A stretch of 64,000 nucleotides of DNA from DASQEH01 sp038237745 (GTDB lineage Bacteria > Actinomycetota > Actinomycetes > Propionibacteriales > Nocardioidaceae), in the NCBI GenBank assembly GCA_038237745.1, contig JBBRYJ010000010.1:62001-126000 (forward strand), in the 5' to 3' direction. Within the stretch, counting starts at the first letter, position 1, and each line of letters begins with the position of its first letter. The notes under the pieces are model-generated. The model saw only the letters and a program-made list of their open reading frames with translations. It was not told where the DNA came from and searched no databases. This document shows positions 38,723-48,081 of the stretch, piece after piece. Both the position numbers and the translations under genes were made by a program.

Positions 38723-40627
38723 TCACCAGCCGAGCGGCAGAGCGGGCTCGTGCCTGCCGGTGGGCGGGACGCCGTACTTCTGCAGCGTGGCGGCCATCAG
38801 GTCGTGGAACACCGGGCCGCCGATGGAGCCACCACCACCGCCGTTGGTCGGTCGCTGGACGACGACGTACACGACGAAACGGGGAGCGTCGGCCGGGGCG
38901 AAGCCGGCGAAGGACACGGTGAAGCCTCCGTCCCGGTAGCAGCTGCAGGAGCCACCTACGCGTTGGGCGGTGCCCGTCTTTCCGGCGACGCGGTAGCCGT
39001 TGATCGCGGCATCGGGGGCGGTTCCGTCCGGACCGACCACCGCCTCCATCATGCGAGCCACCGCGTGGGCAGCCGTTGCGCTGACGACGCGGTGTGTCTC
39101 GGGAGGCGCAACGGGGCTGACCTCGCCCGACGCGTCGAGGTACGACTCGACCAGGCTCGGCTGGACATAGACGCCCCTGTTCGCCACCGCCCCGATCGCG
39201 GCTGCCATCTGCACCGCGTTGACGCTGAGACCCTGTCCGAAGGCGATCGTGTCATGGGTGATGGGCAGCCAGTCCTTGGGATGCGGAAGCGACCCCGGCT
39301 GCTCGCCGGAGATCCCGGCCCCTGTGGGGCTCCCGAGCCCGAAGGCTCGAAGGTAGCCGTAGAACTGCGACGTGGGCATCCGCTGGGAGGCGAGCACGGT
39401 GCCGATGTTCGACGACCGGGCGAGCACCCCCGCCGCGGTGAGGTGCAGCGTCGGATGGGTGAAGTAGTCGTGGATCGTGGCGCCGTCTCTCGGCAGAATC
39501 GGCGGCACGGTGATCCTCGTGCGGGGCGTGACGTAGTGCGCGTCGATCAGCGAGGCGAACGTGAGCACCTTCTCGACGCTGCCGGGCTCGTAGACGGACT
39601 GCAGCGAGCGTGCCCCATAGGTGGACTTGGCGAAGTCCTGGAAGTGGTTGGGGTCGAACGTCGGGTAGTCGGCCAGTGCGAGGACCTGCCCGGTCTTGAC
39701 ATCCATCACGACGGCACTGCCCGAGAGCCCTCCGGACTGCTCGACAGCCTGGCCGAGCCGACGCTGCGCCAGGAACTGAAGGTTCTGGTCGATGGTGAGC
39801 CTGACTCCGGTGCCCTCCTTCGGTGCGACGACCGTGTGGTCTGCGAGCGGTAGCTGCTGGCCGTCGGCCATCTCGAAGGTCGCGGAACCGTCAGTGCCGG
39901 CCAGAGTCGAGTCGAGCGAGGACTCGAACCCCGCGAGGCCGACGTTGTCATCCCCGACGAAGCCGACAAGGTTGGCCGCCACGTCGTGAGCCGGGTAGAT
40001 CCGCGTGGTGTCCTTGTCGACGAACACGCCGGCCCACCCTCTGGCGTTGAACGACCTGACCACGGCTGCGGCGCGGCCCGGTGCAAGGTGACGTGCCAGC
40101 TCGACGTACCGGGTGTCGGGCTTGCGCAACAGGGACAGCGACCCGATGTAGTCCACCCCGAGTCGCCGATGCAGCGCAGTGGCGATCCTTGTCGCGTTCG
40201 GCGTGGTGTAGGTCGGGTCGGCGACCAGCTTCGACGAGTCGGCCGACTCCGCCAGCACCGCACCGTCACGGTCGTAGACCGAGGCTCGGGGTGCTTCCAG
40301 CGTGACCGTGGCGGCGTTCTTCTCGAACGCGAGGGCTGCGTAGTCGTTGCCGTCTATCCCTTGGAGCTGGACGAGCCGGGCTGCGAAGAGGGACAGCACG
40401 AACGCCACGATGCAGAACGCGCTCCACAGCCGGAACGGGCCAGTAGCCAGCGCCACCGCCCTCCGCTTCCGTGGGCGTCCCACCGCTGCCTTCACCTGTT
40501 GCCTAGCGGTCGACCCCTGTGCGGCCCGAGTTCGCCCCGCAGTCGGTGCTGCGCCTCGGCGGGCGCCCGCGGAAGCTGGACGCTTCGCGGCACGGTTGCC
40601 CTTGTCGTCGGGTGTCCGCTCGGTCAC
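38723..40627 (-). CDS. ftsI: Penicillin-binding protein 3 / FtsI transpeptidase
   Basis: FtsI cross-links septal peptidoglycan. The 634-residue class B PBP has a basic, Ala/Lys/Arg-rich cytoplasmic head of about 70 residues, one helix (LWSAFCIVAFVLSLFAARLV), a dimerisation domain with EAPRASVYDRDGAVLAES, and the transpeptidase domain with the active Ser350 in GSVEKVLT, SSN, and KTG at about 550. The GTG at 40627 follows AAGGGA by about six bases. A cysteine pair in GGSCSCYRDGG close to KTG is unusual-looking. Confidence 0.96.
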   Translation of the reverse strand: MTERTPDDKGNRAAKRPASAGARRGAAPTAGRTRAAQGSTARQQVKAAVGRPRKRRAVALATGPFRLWSAFCIVAFVLSLFAARLVQLQGIDGNDYAALAFEKNAATVTLEAPRASVYDRDGAVLAESADSSKLVADPTYTTPNATRIATALHRRLGVDYIGSLSLLRKPDTRYVELARHLAPGRAAAVVRSFNARGWAGVFVDKDTTRIYPAHDVAANLVGFVGDDNVGLAGFESSLDSTLAGTDGSATFEMADGQQLPLADHTVVAPKEGTGVRLTIDQNLQFLAQRRLGQAVEQSGGLSGSAVVMDVKTGQVLALADYPTFDPNHFQDFAKSTYGARSLQSVYEPGSVEKVLTFASLIDAHYVTPRTRITVPPILPRDGATIHDYFTHPTLHLTAAGVLARSSNIGTVLASQRMPTSQFYGYLRAFGLGSPTGAGISGEQPGSLPHPKDWLPITHDTIAFGQGLSVNAVQMAAAIGAVANRGVYVQPSLVESYLDASGEVSPVAPPETHRVVSATAAHAVARMMEAVVGPDGTAPDAAINGYRVAGKTGTAQRVGGSCSCYRDGGFTVSFAGFAPADAPRFVVYVVVQRPTNGGGGGSIGGPVFHDLMAATLQKYGVPPTGRHEPALPLGW

Positions 40628-40679
40628 TGGCGTTCCCTTCGGCGGTCTTGTCGCCGTGCCTCGGCGGACCGGTCGGTGG

Positions 40680-41312
40680 TCAGCGTGTCTGCTGCTGGTG
40701 GGTGCCGCTTGAGCTATGTGTACCGGCCGGGGCGCCGGGCCCGGTGGACGCCGGGAGGGTGTCGCCGGTATTTGTCGCGGTACCGCCTTGGCGGGGGCCA
40801 GGACCGGGGACGACGATCGGCGGCGACGCCAGGCTGGCAGCACCGGCCGCTGCAGGGACGACCTTGTCCCCTCTACCCTGGGCCCCGGTCCCCCCACGCC
40901 CGAAGTCGAAGGCATCCGACGCCACTGCGGCCGCGGGCTTACCCAGCACCTTGCCGGACCCGAGGACGAGGAACGCCGGGCTGTCATTCGGCACCATGCC
41001 GAGAGCCTCGGCCCGGTGCGACACCCGTTGCGGGTCCTGAAGGGCGGCAACCCGCCTCTGCAAGGCCTGTTGCTGCTCGTACAGGGCGGCTGACTGCGCA
41101 CGCAGCCCTCCGGCGACGTAGGCGCCTCGCTGCAATGACGTGTTCAGTAGGAGCAGACCGACGAGCCCCCCGGCAAGCAGCGCGACGACGCAGAGCACGA
41201 ACGGAACCCTGGGAGCGCGTGCTGCCAGCTTGGGGACGATCGTGAGCCGGGGGCGCGACCCGGTGGCCGGTCGGCGGGCTCGTACCCTGGCCTGGCCGAG
41301 GAACGTGCTCAT
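40680..41312 (-). CDS. FtsL-like septum protein
   Basis: This 210-residue bitopic protein has a basic head of about 35 residues, one helix (VPFVLCVVALLAGGLVGLLL), a short coiled coil (YEQQQALQRRVAALQDPQRVS) ending in AEALGMVPNDSPAFLVL, and a long Gly/Pro/Ser/Thr-rich extracellular tail. Position (rsmH - here - ftsI) and layout match actinomycete FtsL, which supports FtsI and FtsW at the septum. The ATG at 41312 overlaps the rsmH stop as ATGA. Confidence 0.85.
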   Translation of the reverse strand: MSTFLGQARVRARRPATGSRPRLTIVPKLAARAPRVPFVLCVVALLAGGLVGLLLLNTSLQRGAYVAGGLRAQSAALYEQQQALQRRVAALQDPQRVSHRAEALGMVPNDSPAFLVLGSGKVLGKPAAAVASDAFDFGRGGTGAQGRGDKVVPAAAGAASLASPPIVVPGPGPRQGGTATNTGDTLPASTGPGAPAGTHSSSGTHQQQTR

Positions 41313-42262
41313 GCGACCTCCCTGACTCGCTCGGCTGCGCGCATCAGGACAGATGCGGCACGGGGGTTGGCTGCGATCTCGGCGTCCGGTGCCCGCTCGG
41401 CACCGCGCGTCAGCAGCCTGAGCTGCGGCTCGTGACCGGCCGGCAGGACCGGGAGGTCCAGTGGAGCGGTCGACCTCGACAGGGCGGTGAGGGTCCGCTT
41501 CGCGAGCCTGTCCTCCAGGGACTGGTAGGACATGACGACGATCCGGCCGCCGACACAGAGCGCCCGCACCGCTGCGGGGAGCGCCCGCTCGAGCACCGCC
41601 AGCTCGTCGTTGACCTCGATGCGCAGGGCCTGGAACGTCCGCTTCGCCGGGTGGCCCCCGGTACGCCGCGCCGGTGCGGGGATCGCCGCCCGGATCAGGT
41701 CCACGAGGCGCGCGCTCGTGTCGAACGGCTGCTCGGTGCGTTCGCGCACGACCCTGTCGGCGATCCGGCGGGCGAACCTCTCCTCGCCGTACTGCGACAG
41801 GACCGCCGCGAGGTCGCGGGCCGAGTACGTGTTCAGCACCTCGGCCGCGGTGACCCCTCGGCTCGGGTCCATGCGCATGTCGAGCGGCGCGTCGTGTGCG
41901 TAGCTGAAGCCCCGGTCGGCGTCGTCGAGCTGCATCGAGGAGACTCCGAGGTCGAAGAGCACGCCCGACACGCACGGGTGACCAAGCTCGGCCAGCACCG
42001 CTGGAAGCTGGTCGTACATCGCGTGCACGAGCGTCGTTCGGCCGGTGAACCGCCTCAGCCGTGATGCCGCCTCGTCCAGGGCAGCGTGGTCGCGGTCCAG
42101 CCCGACGACGTGCGCCCGTGGGCAGCTGTCCAGGATCGCCGCGCTGTGACCGCCCAGCCCCAGGGTCGCATCCACCAGGATCGAACCAGGAGTCTCCAGG
42201 GCGGGGGCCACCAGAGCGACGACGCGGTTCACGAGCACCGGGGTGTGGCGAGGCTCGGCCAC
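41309..42262 (-). CDS. rsmH: 16S rRNA (cytosine-1402 N4) methyltransferase
   Basis: RsmH methylates C1402 in the 16S decoding site. The 317-residue enzyme begins MAEPRHTPVLVNRVV, with the SAM-binding DATLGLGGHSAAIL, DRDHAALDEA, FDLGVSSMQLDDADRGFSY and the C-terminal SLEDRLAKRT. The GTG at 42262 is the family start and lies four bases after the stop of a 50-codon gene. Confidence 0.97.
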   Translation of the reverse strand: MAEPRHTPVLVNRVVALVAPALETPGSILVDATLGLGGHSAAILDSCPRAHVVGLDRDHAALDEAASRLRRFTGRTTLVHAMYDQLPAVLAELGHPCVSGVLFDLGVSSMQLDDADRGFSYAHDAPLDMRMDPSRGVTAAEVLNTYSARDLAAVLSQYGEERFARRIADRVVRERTEQPFDTSARLVDLIRAAIPAPARRTGGHPAKRTFQALRIEVNDELAVLERALPAAVRALCVGGRIVVMSYQSLEDRLAKRTLTALSRSTAPLDLPVLPAGHEPQLRLLTRGAERAPDAEIAANPRAASVLMRAAERVREVA

Positions 42263-42266
42263 CAGG

Positions 42267-42419
42267 TCAGCTCGCGAGCTTGGTGACGAGGGTCAGCGCC
42301 ACCGCGAACACCGTGGACGCGACGAGTGACGAGCAGAACACGGCAAGCCCGTCCTTGACCTCCTGCCTCACGCGGCGGTGAGGTCGCCTCGGCTCGGGAG
42401 TGGGACACCAACTCGCCAT
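42267..42419 (-). CDS. 50-residue single-helix membrane protein between mraZ and rsmH
   Basis: A short gene starts with ATG at 42419, after AAGGG, and ends with TGA at 42269-42267, four bases before rsmH. The product begins MASWCPTPEPRRPHRRVRQE, a basic and Pro-rich head, followed by a hydrophobic helix of about 25 residues that starts near residue 24 and runs almost to the end (TLVTKLAS). Placement between mraZ and rsmH and a proper ribosome binding site favour a real gene. No family is recognised; a division-linked role would be guesswork. Confidence 0.62.
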   Translation of the reverse strand: MASWCPTPEPRRPHRRVRQEVKDGLAVFCSSLVASTVFAVALTLVTKLAS

Positions 42420-42625
42420 GTTCGACCCTTCGTGGTTGCTGTGCGGCTACTGCTGGACGATCAGGTGACGGGTGGTGCTGCTCTTCGGCTTCGGCGTTCA
42501 AGTCGCCGGATGGCGGGAACGTCGACGGCGGTTCGTACAGCCGGGTCCCCGCCCGCCTGTTTCGCGGTGTCGCCTGGCACCGGGGAAGGTGTGTCAGCCG
42601 ACGCGAAGAGGCGGATCGGAGGCCT

Positions 42626-42640
42626 GGCCGTACGACGGCC
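42626..42640 (-). terminator. Hairpin after mraZ
   Basis: GGCCGT-N3-ACGGCC arms start 11 bases beyond the mraZ stop on the minus strand. No T-run follows, so if it acts as a terminator or pause it is an imperfect one. The rest of the 231-base gap (42420-42650) shows no other feature; a promoter for the rsmH segment may lie there. Confidence 0.35.
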
Positions 42641-42650
42641 GCGGGGTTGG

Positions 42651-43085
42651 TCATGGAGGCGTCCGGGCTGGCCGCTCCTCCGACCAGTCGGCGAAGGCCG
42701 GCTCCTGTACGTCGCTGTAGGCCGCCCATGACTCGGCGTCCCAGATCTCGACATGGTCGAAGGCTCCGATCACGATGCAGTCGCGATGCAGCCCTGCGTA
42801 GTCGCGGAGCACCTGGGGCAGGGTGACCCGTCCTTGCTTGTCAGCGGTCTCGGCCGAGGCGCCGGCGAAGAGCATCCGCATGAAGGCGCGGTCGTCTTTG
42901 CTGGCATCGCGGAACTTGTCGAGCCTCTGCGTGTACGCCCGGAACTCGGCGCTCGGCCAGACGTTCAAGCAGCGCTCCTGTCCCCTGGTCACCACAAGGC
43001 CCTCCGAGAGCTCGTCCCTGAACTTGGCCGGAAGGAAGATGCGTCCCTTGTCATCCAGTCGAGGGGTATGCGTGCCCAAGAACAC
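42651..43085 (-). CDS. mraZ: MraZ transcriptional regulator
   Basis: MraZ is the DNA-binding regulator at the head of the dcw cluster. The 144-residue protein has the two AbrB/SpoVT-like repeats, each with its DxxGR motif (LDDKGRIFLPAKFR and ADKQGRVTLPQVLR). The GTG at 43085 gives MFLGTHTPRLDDKGR, the family start, after GGGGTGAGG. Direct GTGG repeats with 10-base spacing overlap its promoter, consistent with self-repression as in other bacteria. Confidence 0.96.
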   Translation of the reverse strand: MFLGTHTPRLDDKGRIFLPAKFRDELSEGLVVTRGQERCLNVWPSAEFRAYTQRLDKFRDASKDDRAFMRMLFAGASAETADKQGRVTLPQVLRDYAGLHRDCIVIGAFDHVEIWDAESWAAYSDVQEPAFADWSEERPARTPP

Positions 43086-43090
43086 AGCAC

Positions 43091-43146
43091 CTCACCCCTC
43101 TCTCCTCCACTGCGCGCCACTTTACCCCACAACCCTCCATCGTCAA
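43091..43146 (-). promoter_or_regulatory. mraZ promoter with MraZ operator repeats
   Basis: On the minus strand TTGACG (43146-43141), a 16-base spacer and TAAAGT (43124-43119) form a good -35/-10 pair. GTGG begins at exact 10-base intervals at 43130, 43120 and 43110, with a weaker GAGG at 43100. MraZ binds such evenly spaced G-rich repeats in other bacteria. The remaining 278 bases to moxR (43147-43424) hold no recognised element beyond an AAGGGAG ribosome binding site. Confidence 0.75.
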
Positions 43147-43424
43147 TGCGGAACGCGCTCTCCGGCTTCCCTATGCCGCGAGAGCCTCTCCCGATGGCTC
43201 CCGACCGGCGGTCGGCGGGGCAGCCCCTCGTCTCTTCCAACCCGCCCGTGCGTTACACACCCATGAGGTACCGTCACCACGAGGGCCGCTGTCGTCGGAG
43301 CTGCTGACGTTGGCGGTTTCTTGGTCGCCGTGGGCCCTCTCGGCGCGGGGTCCGGACGACCGGGCTCGAGGCTGGGGACGCGCATCACCGGGCCAGCGGC
43401 GCGCACGACTCACAAGGGAGAACG

Positions 43425-44393
43425 ATGAGCAGCTTCGACACCCTCGCAGCGGTGACGGATCGGGTCGCCGACAACATCGAGCGCGTGATCGAAGGCAAGT
43501 CCGACGTCGTCCGCACGGCCATGACCGTGCTCCTCGCCGAAGGGCACCTTCTCATCGAGGATGTCCCGGGCGTCGGTAAGACCATGCTGGCCAAGGCACT
43601 GGCCCGCTCGATCGACTCCAGCGTCAAGCGGATCCAGTTCACGCCCGACCTGCTGCCGTCCGACGTCACCGGAGTGTCGATCTACAACCGCGACACCCGG
43701 GAGTTCGAGTTCAGGCCGGGAGGGGTGTTCGCCAACATCGTTGTCGGCGACGAGATCAACAGGGCCTCGCCGAAGACCCAGTCGGCCCTGCTCGAGTGCA
43801 TGGAGGAGCGCCAGGTCACCGTCGACGGGACGACGTACGAGCTGAGCGCACCCTTCATGGTCATCGCGACCCAGAACCCGATCGAGATGGAGGGCACGTA
43901 CCCGCTGCCGGAGGCCCAGCGTGACCGCTTCATGGCACGGGTGTCGATGGGATACCCCGTCGCACGGTCCGAGCTCGCGATGCTCGACTCGCACTCCGCG
44001 GCCAACCCCCTGGACGACCTCGACCCCGTCACCGACGCTCCGGAGGTCGCGAAGCTCGTCGACACGGTCCGCTCGGTCTACGTCTCTGAGGCCGTCAAGC
44101 ACTACGCCATCGCGATCACCTCGGCGACCCGTCGCTCGCCGGAGCTTCGACTCGGTGCCTCGCCCCGAGCCACGCTGCACCTCATCCGCGCGGCGAGAGC
44201 GCACGCGGCGCTCAACGCCCGAGAGTATGTGATCCCCGACGACCTTCAGCAGCTCGCGGCACCGGTGTTGGCGCATCGGCTCATCACAGGCCTCGAGGCG
44301 CAGATGGCGGGCCGGAGCGCAGAGCAGGTCGTCGCGGCGCTGCTGCGGTCGATCCCGGTGCCGGAGCCGACCCGTTCCGCGGATCGACTTTAG
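43425..44393 (+). CDS. MoxR-type AAA+ ATPase
   Basis: This 322-residue AAA+ protein has Walker A DVPGVGKTML near residue 50, Walker B IVVGDEINRA, and sensor-region ATQNPIEMEGTYPLPEAQRDRFM. MoxR ATPases act as chaperones for partner proteins and usually sit with a DUF58 protein and a transglutaminase, as here. GGGAG precedes the ATG. The three-gene set is common in actinomycetes next to the dcw cluster. Confidence 0.93.
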   Translation: MSSFDTLAAVTDRVADNIERVIEGKSDVVRTAMTVLLAEGHLLIEDVPGVGKTMLAKALARSIDSSVKRIQFTPDLLPSDVTGVSIYNRDTREFEFRPGGVFANIVVGDEINRASPKTQSALLECMEERQVTVDGTTYELSAPFMVIATQNPIEMEGTYPLPEAQRDRFMARVSMGYPVARSELAMLDSHSAANPLDDLDPVTDAPEVAKLVDTVRSVYVSEAVKHYAIAITSATRRSPELRLGASPRATLHLIRAARAHAALNAREYVIPDDLQQLAAPVLAHRLITGLEAQMAGRSAEQVVAALLRSIPVPEPTRSADRL

Positions 44394-44404
44394 GACCGCG
44401 CCGC

Positions 44405-45709
44405 ATGCGTCAGGCGCTGTCGACACTCACGACCCGTGGACGAGCCTTCCTCTCCGCCGGGATCACGAGCACGGTCTGCGCGGTGGCACTCGGGCAGAAG
44501 GATCTCCTGCGTGTCGGGTTGCTCCTGATGGCGCTTCCCGTCCTCACCGTCTGGGTCGCGAACCGTGCCCGGTACCTGTTGTCCTGCTCGCGAGACATCG
44601 CCCCTCCCCGCGTGGAGGTAGGGCAGTCCGCAACCGTCACCCTCCAGCTCGAGAACCCCGGTCGGCTGCCCACCGGCCTGATGCTGCTAGAGGACCAGGT
44701 GCCGTACGTCCTCGGCAGCAGCCCACGCTTCGTCCTCGACCAGCTACGACCGCGCTGGCACCGCTCGATGAGCTACTCGATGAGGTCGGAGGTCCGTGGC
44801 CGGTACAGCATCGGGCCGCTGACGGTCAGGCTGAGCGACCCGTTCGGCTTCGTCGAGGTCAACCGGGCGTTCACCAGCCGCACCTCGCTCGTCGTCACAC
44901 CGACCCTCATCGCCCTGCCGTCCATCAGGTTGTCCGGCGACTGGTCCGGTACCGGCGAGAACCGGCCTCGCGCGTTCGCGTCCGCCGGCACCGAGGACGT
45001 CATGGTCCGCGAGTACCGGCTCGGCGACGACCTGCGCCGCATCCACTGGCGGTCCACCGCGCGGGCCGACGAGCTGATGGTGCGCAGGGAGGAGCAGCCG
45101 CACCAGAGCCGGGCCACGGTGCTGCTCGACACCCGGGCGGTCGCTCACCGTGGCATCGGTCCGGCGTCGTCGTTCGAGTACGCCGTCGCGGCCGCGGCTT
45201 CGATAGGTGCCCACCTCGCCGGCCAGCAGTTCATCGTGCGCCTGATCAGCGACGGCGCCGAGAGCGCGGACACCAGCTGGCACGACCGCGGGATCAGCGG
45301 CCCGGCCGAGATGCAGATGCTCCTCGACGCGCTCGCCGTCGTCCAGACCCGCCCGGTGACGGAGTTCGCCGGACGCCATCAGCAGCACTCCAGTGGTCTC
45401 GTCGTGGCTCTGCTCGGCGCGGTCAACGCGACCGACGTGGCCGCCCTGTCACGACTTCGCGCCGGAGCGACCCGAGCGCTCGCGATCCTCCTCGACGTCG
45501 ACGCCTGGAGCGGCGCCGACCCCACGCGACGTCACGGCTCCGCGGTCGAAGAGCAGGCAGCCGTCCTCGTCCAGCACGGCTGGTCGGTGGCGGTGGCCGG
45601 ACCCGGCGACCGGCTGCCGATGGTCTGGCATCGGCTGGGCAGCTCACCTTCGGCCGGGCATCACCACAACGCGGACGGTCTGCTGACCCTCGACGGTCCG
45701 GCGGCGTGA
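44405..45709 (+). CDS. DUF58 domain membrane protein
   Basis: The 434-residue protein has two N-terminal membrane helices (up to about residue 55), an Ig-like stretch, and the DUF58 domain with the signature REYRLGDDLRRIHWRSTARADELMVRREE. Such proteins form a complex with MoxR ATPases, and many have a vWA-like fold. It starts 11 bases after moxR and its stop overlaps the next start, indicating one transcript. The function is unknown. Confidence 0.9.
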   Translation: MRQALSTLTTRGRAFLSAGITSTVCAVALGQKDLLRVGLLLMALPVLTVWVANRARYLLSCSRDIAPPRVEVGQSATVTLQLENPGRLPTGLMLLEDQVPYVLGSSPRFVLDQLRPRWHRSMSYSMRSEVRGRYSIGPLTVRLSDPFGFVEVNRAFTSRTSLVVTPTLIALPSIRLSGDWSGTGENRPRAFASAGTEDVMVREYRLGDDLRRIHWRSTARADELMVRREEQPHQSRATVLLDTRAVAHRGIGPASSFEYAVAAAASIGAHLAGQQFIVRLISDGAESADTSWHDRGISGPAEMQMLLDALAVVQTRPVTEFAGRHQQHSSGLVVALLGAVNATDVAALSRLRAGATRALAILLDVDAWSGADPTRRHGSAVEEQAAVLVQHGWSVAVAGPGDRLPMVWHRLGSSPSAGHHHNADGLLTLDGPAA

Positions 45710-48081
45710 TGGACGCCGGTTCGCAGCGCTACACCGTCGCGTTCCTGGGCTGGCTGTCCACCGTCGCGGTGTCGTTGAGCTTCCTTCCCGCTCTCGAAGA
45801 CCGGCGCTACCTGCTGGTCGGCGCCTTCTTCGCGGCGTTGGTCGTCGTCACGGGAGTGCTGCTGCGCCGGCTCCATATACCGACACTTGTGGTCCTCCTT
45901 GCGCAGCTCGTCGTGCTCGTCGAGGGCCTCGCGCTGGCTTTCGGGAATTCTCTTCGGCTCGGTGTGCTGCCGACCCACGCGACCTTCACCGGGGTCCACA
46001 AGCTGGTTCTCAGCGGCGTCGACGTGTCACAGCGGTACGCCGCCCCAGCCCCGCGGAACACCGGCCTGCTGCTCATGGTGGTGTTCTCGATCGGGCTGGT
46101 TGCGCTCGCCGTCGATGCTCTCGCCGTCGGCATCGGCCGTGTGCCACTCTCCGGGCTCCCCCTTTTGGCGTTGTACACGATCCCGGTGGCTGCGCTTCCC
46201 GAGGGGTTGCCGGCGTACGCGTTTCTGCCCGGAGCGGCCTGCTTCATCGCGGCCCTGACAGCAGACGAACGCGATCGCCTATCGCACTGGGGCAGGCTGG
46301 TCACCCGGGCCCCGTCCGAAGCGAGCCGCTCCGTCGACCTGTCGGCACTTCGCGAGACGGGCCGCCGCATCGGCCTGGTCGCCCTGTCGGCGGCGGTCGT
46401 CCTGCCGATCTTCGTGCCCGCGTTCTCGGCGTCAATCCTCGACGGCAACCGCCATGCCGGGATCGGGGGGAGCGGGGGTGGGCAGGGCCTGAGCTTCAAC
46501 GATCCGATGGTGAGTCTGGCAGCCGGCCTGCAGCGCAAGGATCCGGTCGATCTTCTCGAGGTGGCGGACGCCGCCACTGGTCCGTCTGCCGCAGGAGTGG
46601 GTGAGCCCGGTTACCTGCGCCTGACCGTCCTCGACAGACCCGGCCCGGACGCCTGGACCGCCGACCCCGTTCAGCTCAGTGCCACGCTCGACCTGAGCAC
46701 GGTCCTGCCCGGTCCTACCGGTCTGGGCGGTGATGTGGACACCCTCCCGCGCAGCATGGAGATCACGCTGGCTGACGCATTCCCCACTGACAGCGCTTGG
46801 CTGCCCGTCCCGTTCGATGCCCATGTCGTGGGAGCCGGGCCCGACTTCGGATACGTCGTCAACGACCAGACCGTGAGCGCGAGAACGAGCGACGCCATGG
46901 ACTCGGTGACGCCCTACGACGTCGCCTACGATGTCCCGGTCCCGACCGCCGACCAGATTCGCTCCAGCGGCCAGCCCCCCGCCGACATCGTGCGACACTA
47001 CGGCGAAGTTCCGGCGGGAGTTCCTTCGGTGGTCGCCGAGACCGCGCGCACCGTCACGGCAGGGGCGCAGACTCCGTACGAGCAGGCGCTCCTGCTGCAA
47101 GGTTTCTTCCGCGACTCCAACGCGTTCACCTACGACCTGAATGCCGGCTACGGGTACGGCTACGACGCGATGCAGCAGTTCCTGGAGCAGAGGCGTGGCT
47201 TCTGTCAGCACTTCGCGGCGACGATGGCCATGATGGCTAGGACCCTGGGCATCCCCTCCCGGGTGGTCGTCGGCTTTCTCCAGAGCGACCATGTGAACGC
47301 ACAAGGCCGGTACGTGTTCACGTCCGACGACCTGCACTCGTGGCCCGAGCTGTACTTCGAGGGAGTGGGCTGGGTGCGCTTCGAGCCGACACCAGGAGTG
47401 AGTGCGCCCTTCCCTCAGTACGCACAACGGACCAGTGCTCCCAACCCCACAACATCCGCACCGACGAGTACGTCGCTTCACGACCCTCTGGCCAGCGGCA
47501 GCAGCGCAAGCGCCTCAGCCGCTGCGGTCGCCTCCGGGGGAAGCTCCAACGGCCGCTCATCGAACGGCGCGCTCCCGTCGACGCGATGGCTCATCGTCGT
47601 CGGTCTTGCACTCGCGTCGTGCCTGCCCGGACTCTTGCGGTGGGGGCTGAGGCGATCCCGGATGACGCGCCCCGTTGACGGCGCCACCGCGGCCGAGGCG
47701 GCCTGGGCCGAGCTGAGGGACTCGATGGTCGACCTGCACCTGCCCTGGACCGGGTCGATGACGCCACGCGCACGTGAGCGCGCAGTCGCTCGCCATCTCG
47801 ACGGCGACGCCGAGGGAGTGCTGGCCCTGCACCGGCTGACTCTCGGCGTCGAGCGAGCCCGTTATGCCGACACTGCCCTCGCCGATGCCTTACCCGCATC
47901 GGACGTAGACGCGGTAAGAGCCGCGCTCGCCAAGCGCGTGGCCCGCAGTCGGCGAATCCGGGCGGTCGTGCTACCCGCAAGCCTCGTCCCGGACCTTCGA
48001 CTAAGCCTCGAACGGATCACGGACCGGCTACGCCGACCAGAGCGCCTCGGGGGTTCGACGAGTGGCGGGGGTGTTCAGTAG
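45706..48081 (+). CDS. TgpA-like membrane transglutaminase-domain protein
   Basis: This 791-residue protein has about six N-terminal helices, an extracytoplasmic transglutaminase-like core, one helix near residue 630 and a cytoplasmic C-terminus. The catalytic Cys500 is in EQRRGFCQHFAATMA and His544 in DLHSWPELYFEGVGW, with the Asp/Glu partner just after. Substrates are unknown; a role in wall-protein cross-linking or proteolysis is possible. The GTG at 45706 overlaps the DUF58 stop as GTGA. It converges with DUF3040 with a 7-base overlap. Confidence 0.88.
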   Translation: MMDAGSQRYTVAFLGWLSTVAVSLSFLPALEDRRYLLVGAFFAALVVVTGVLLRRLHIPTLVVLLAQLVVLVEGLALAFGNSLRLGVLPTHATFTGVHKLVLSGVDVSQRYAAPAPRNTGLLLMVVFSIGLVALAVDALAVGIGRVPLSGLPLLALYTIPVAALPEGLPAYAFLPGAACFIAALTADERDRLSHWGRLVTRAPSEASRSVDLSALRETGRRIGLVALSAAVVLPIFVPAFSASILDGNRHAGIGGSGGGQGLSFNDPMVSLAAGLQRKDPVDLLEVADAATGPSAAGVGEPGYLRLTVLDRPGPDAWTADPVQLSATLDLSTVLPGPTGLGGDVDTLPRSMEITLADAFPTDSAWLPVPFDAHVVGAGPDFGYVVNDQTVSARTSDAMDSVTPYDVAYDVPVPTADQIRSSGQPPADIVRHYGEVPAGVPSVVAETARTVTAGAQTPYEQALLLQGFFRDSNAFTYDLNAGYGYGYDAMQQFLEQRRGFCQHFAATMAMMARTLGIPSRVVVGFLQSDHVNAQGRYVFTSDDLHSWPELYFEGVGWVRFEPTPGVSAPFPQYAQRTSAPNPTTSAPTSTSLHDPLASGSSASASAAAVASGGSSNGRSSNGALPSTRWLIVVGLALASCLPGLLRWGLRRSRMTRPVDGATAAEAAWAELRDSMVDLHLPWTGSMTPRARERAVARHLDGDAEGVLALHRLTLGVERARYADTALADALPASDVDAVRAALAKRVARSRRIRAVVLPASLVPDLRLSLERITDRLRRPERLGGSTSGGGVQ

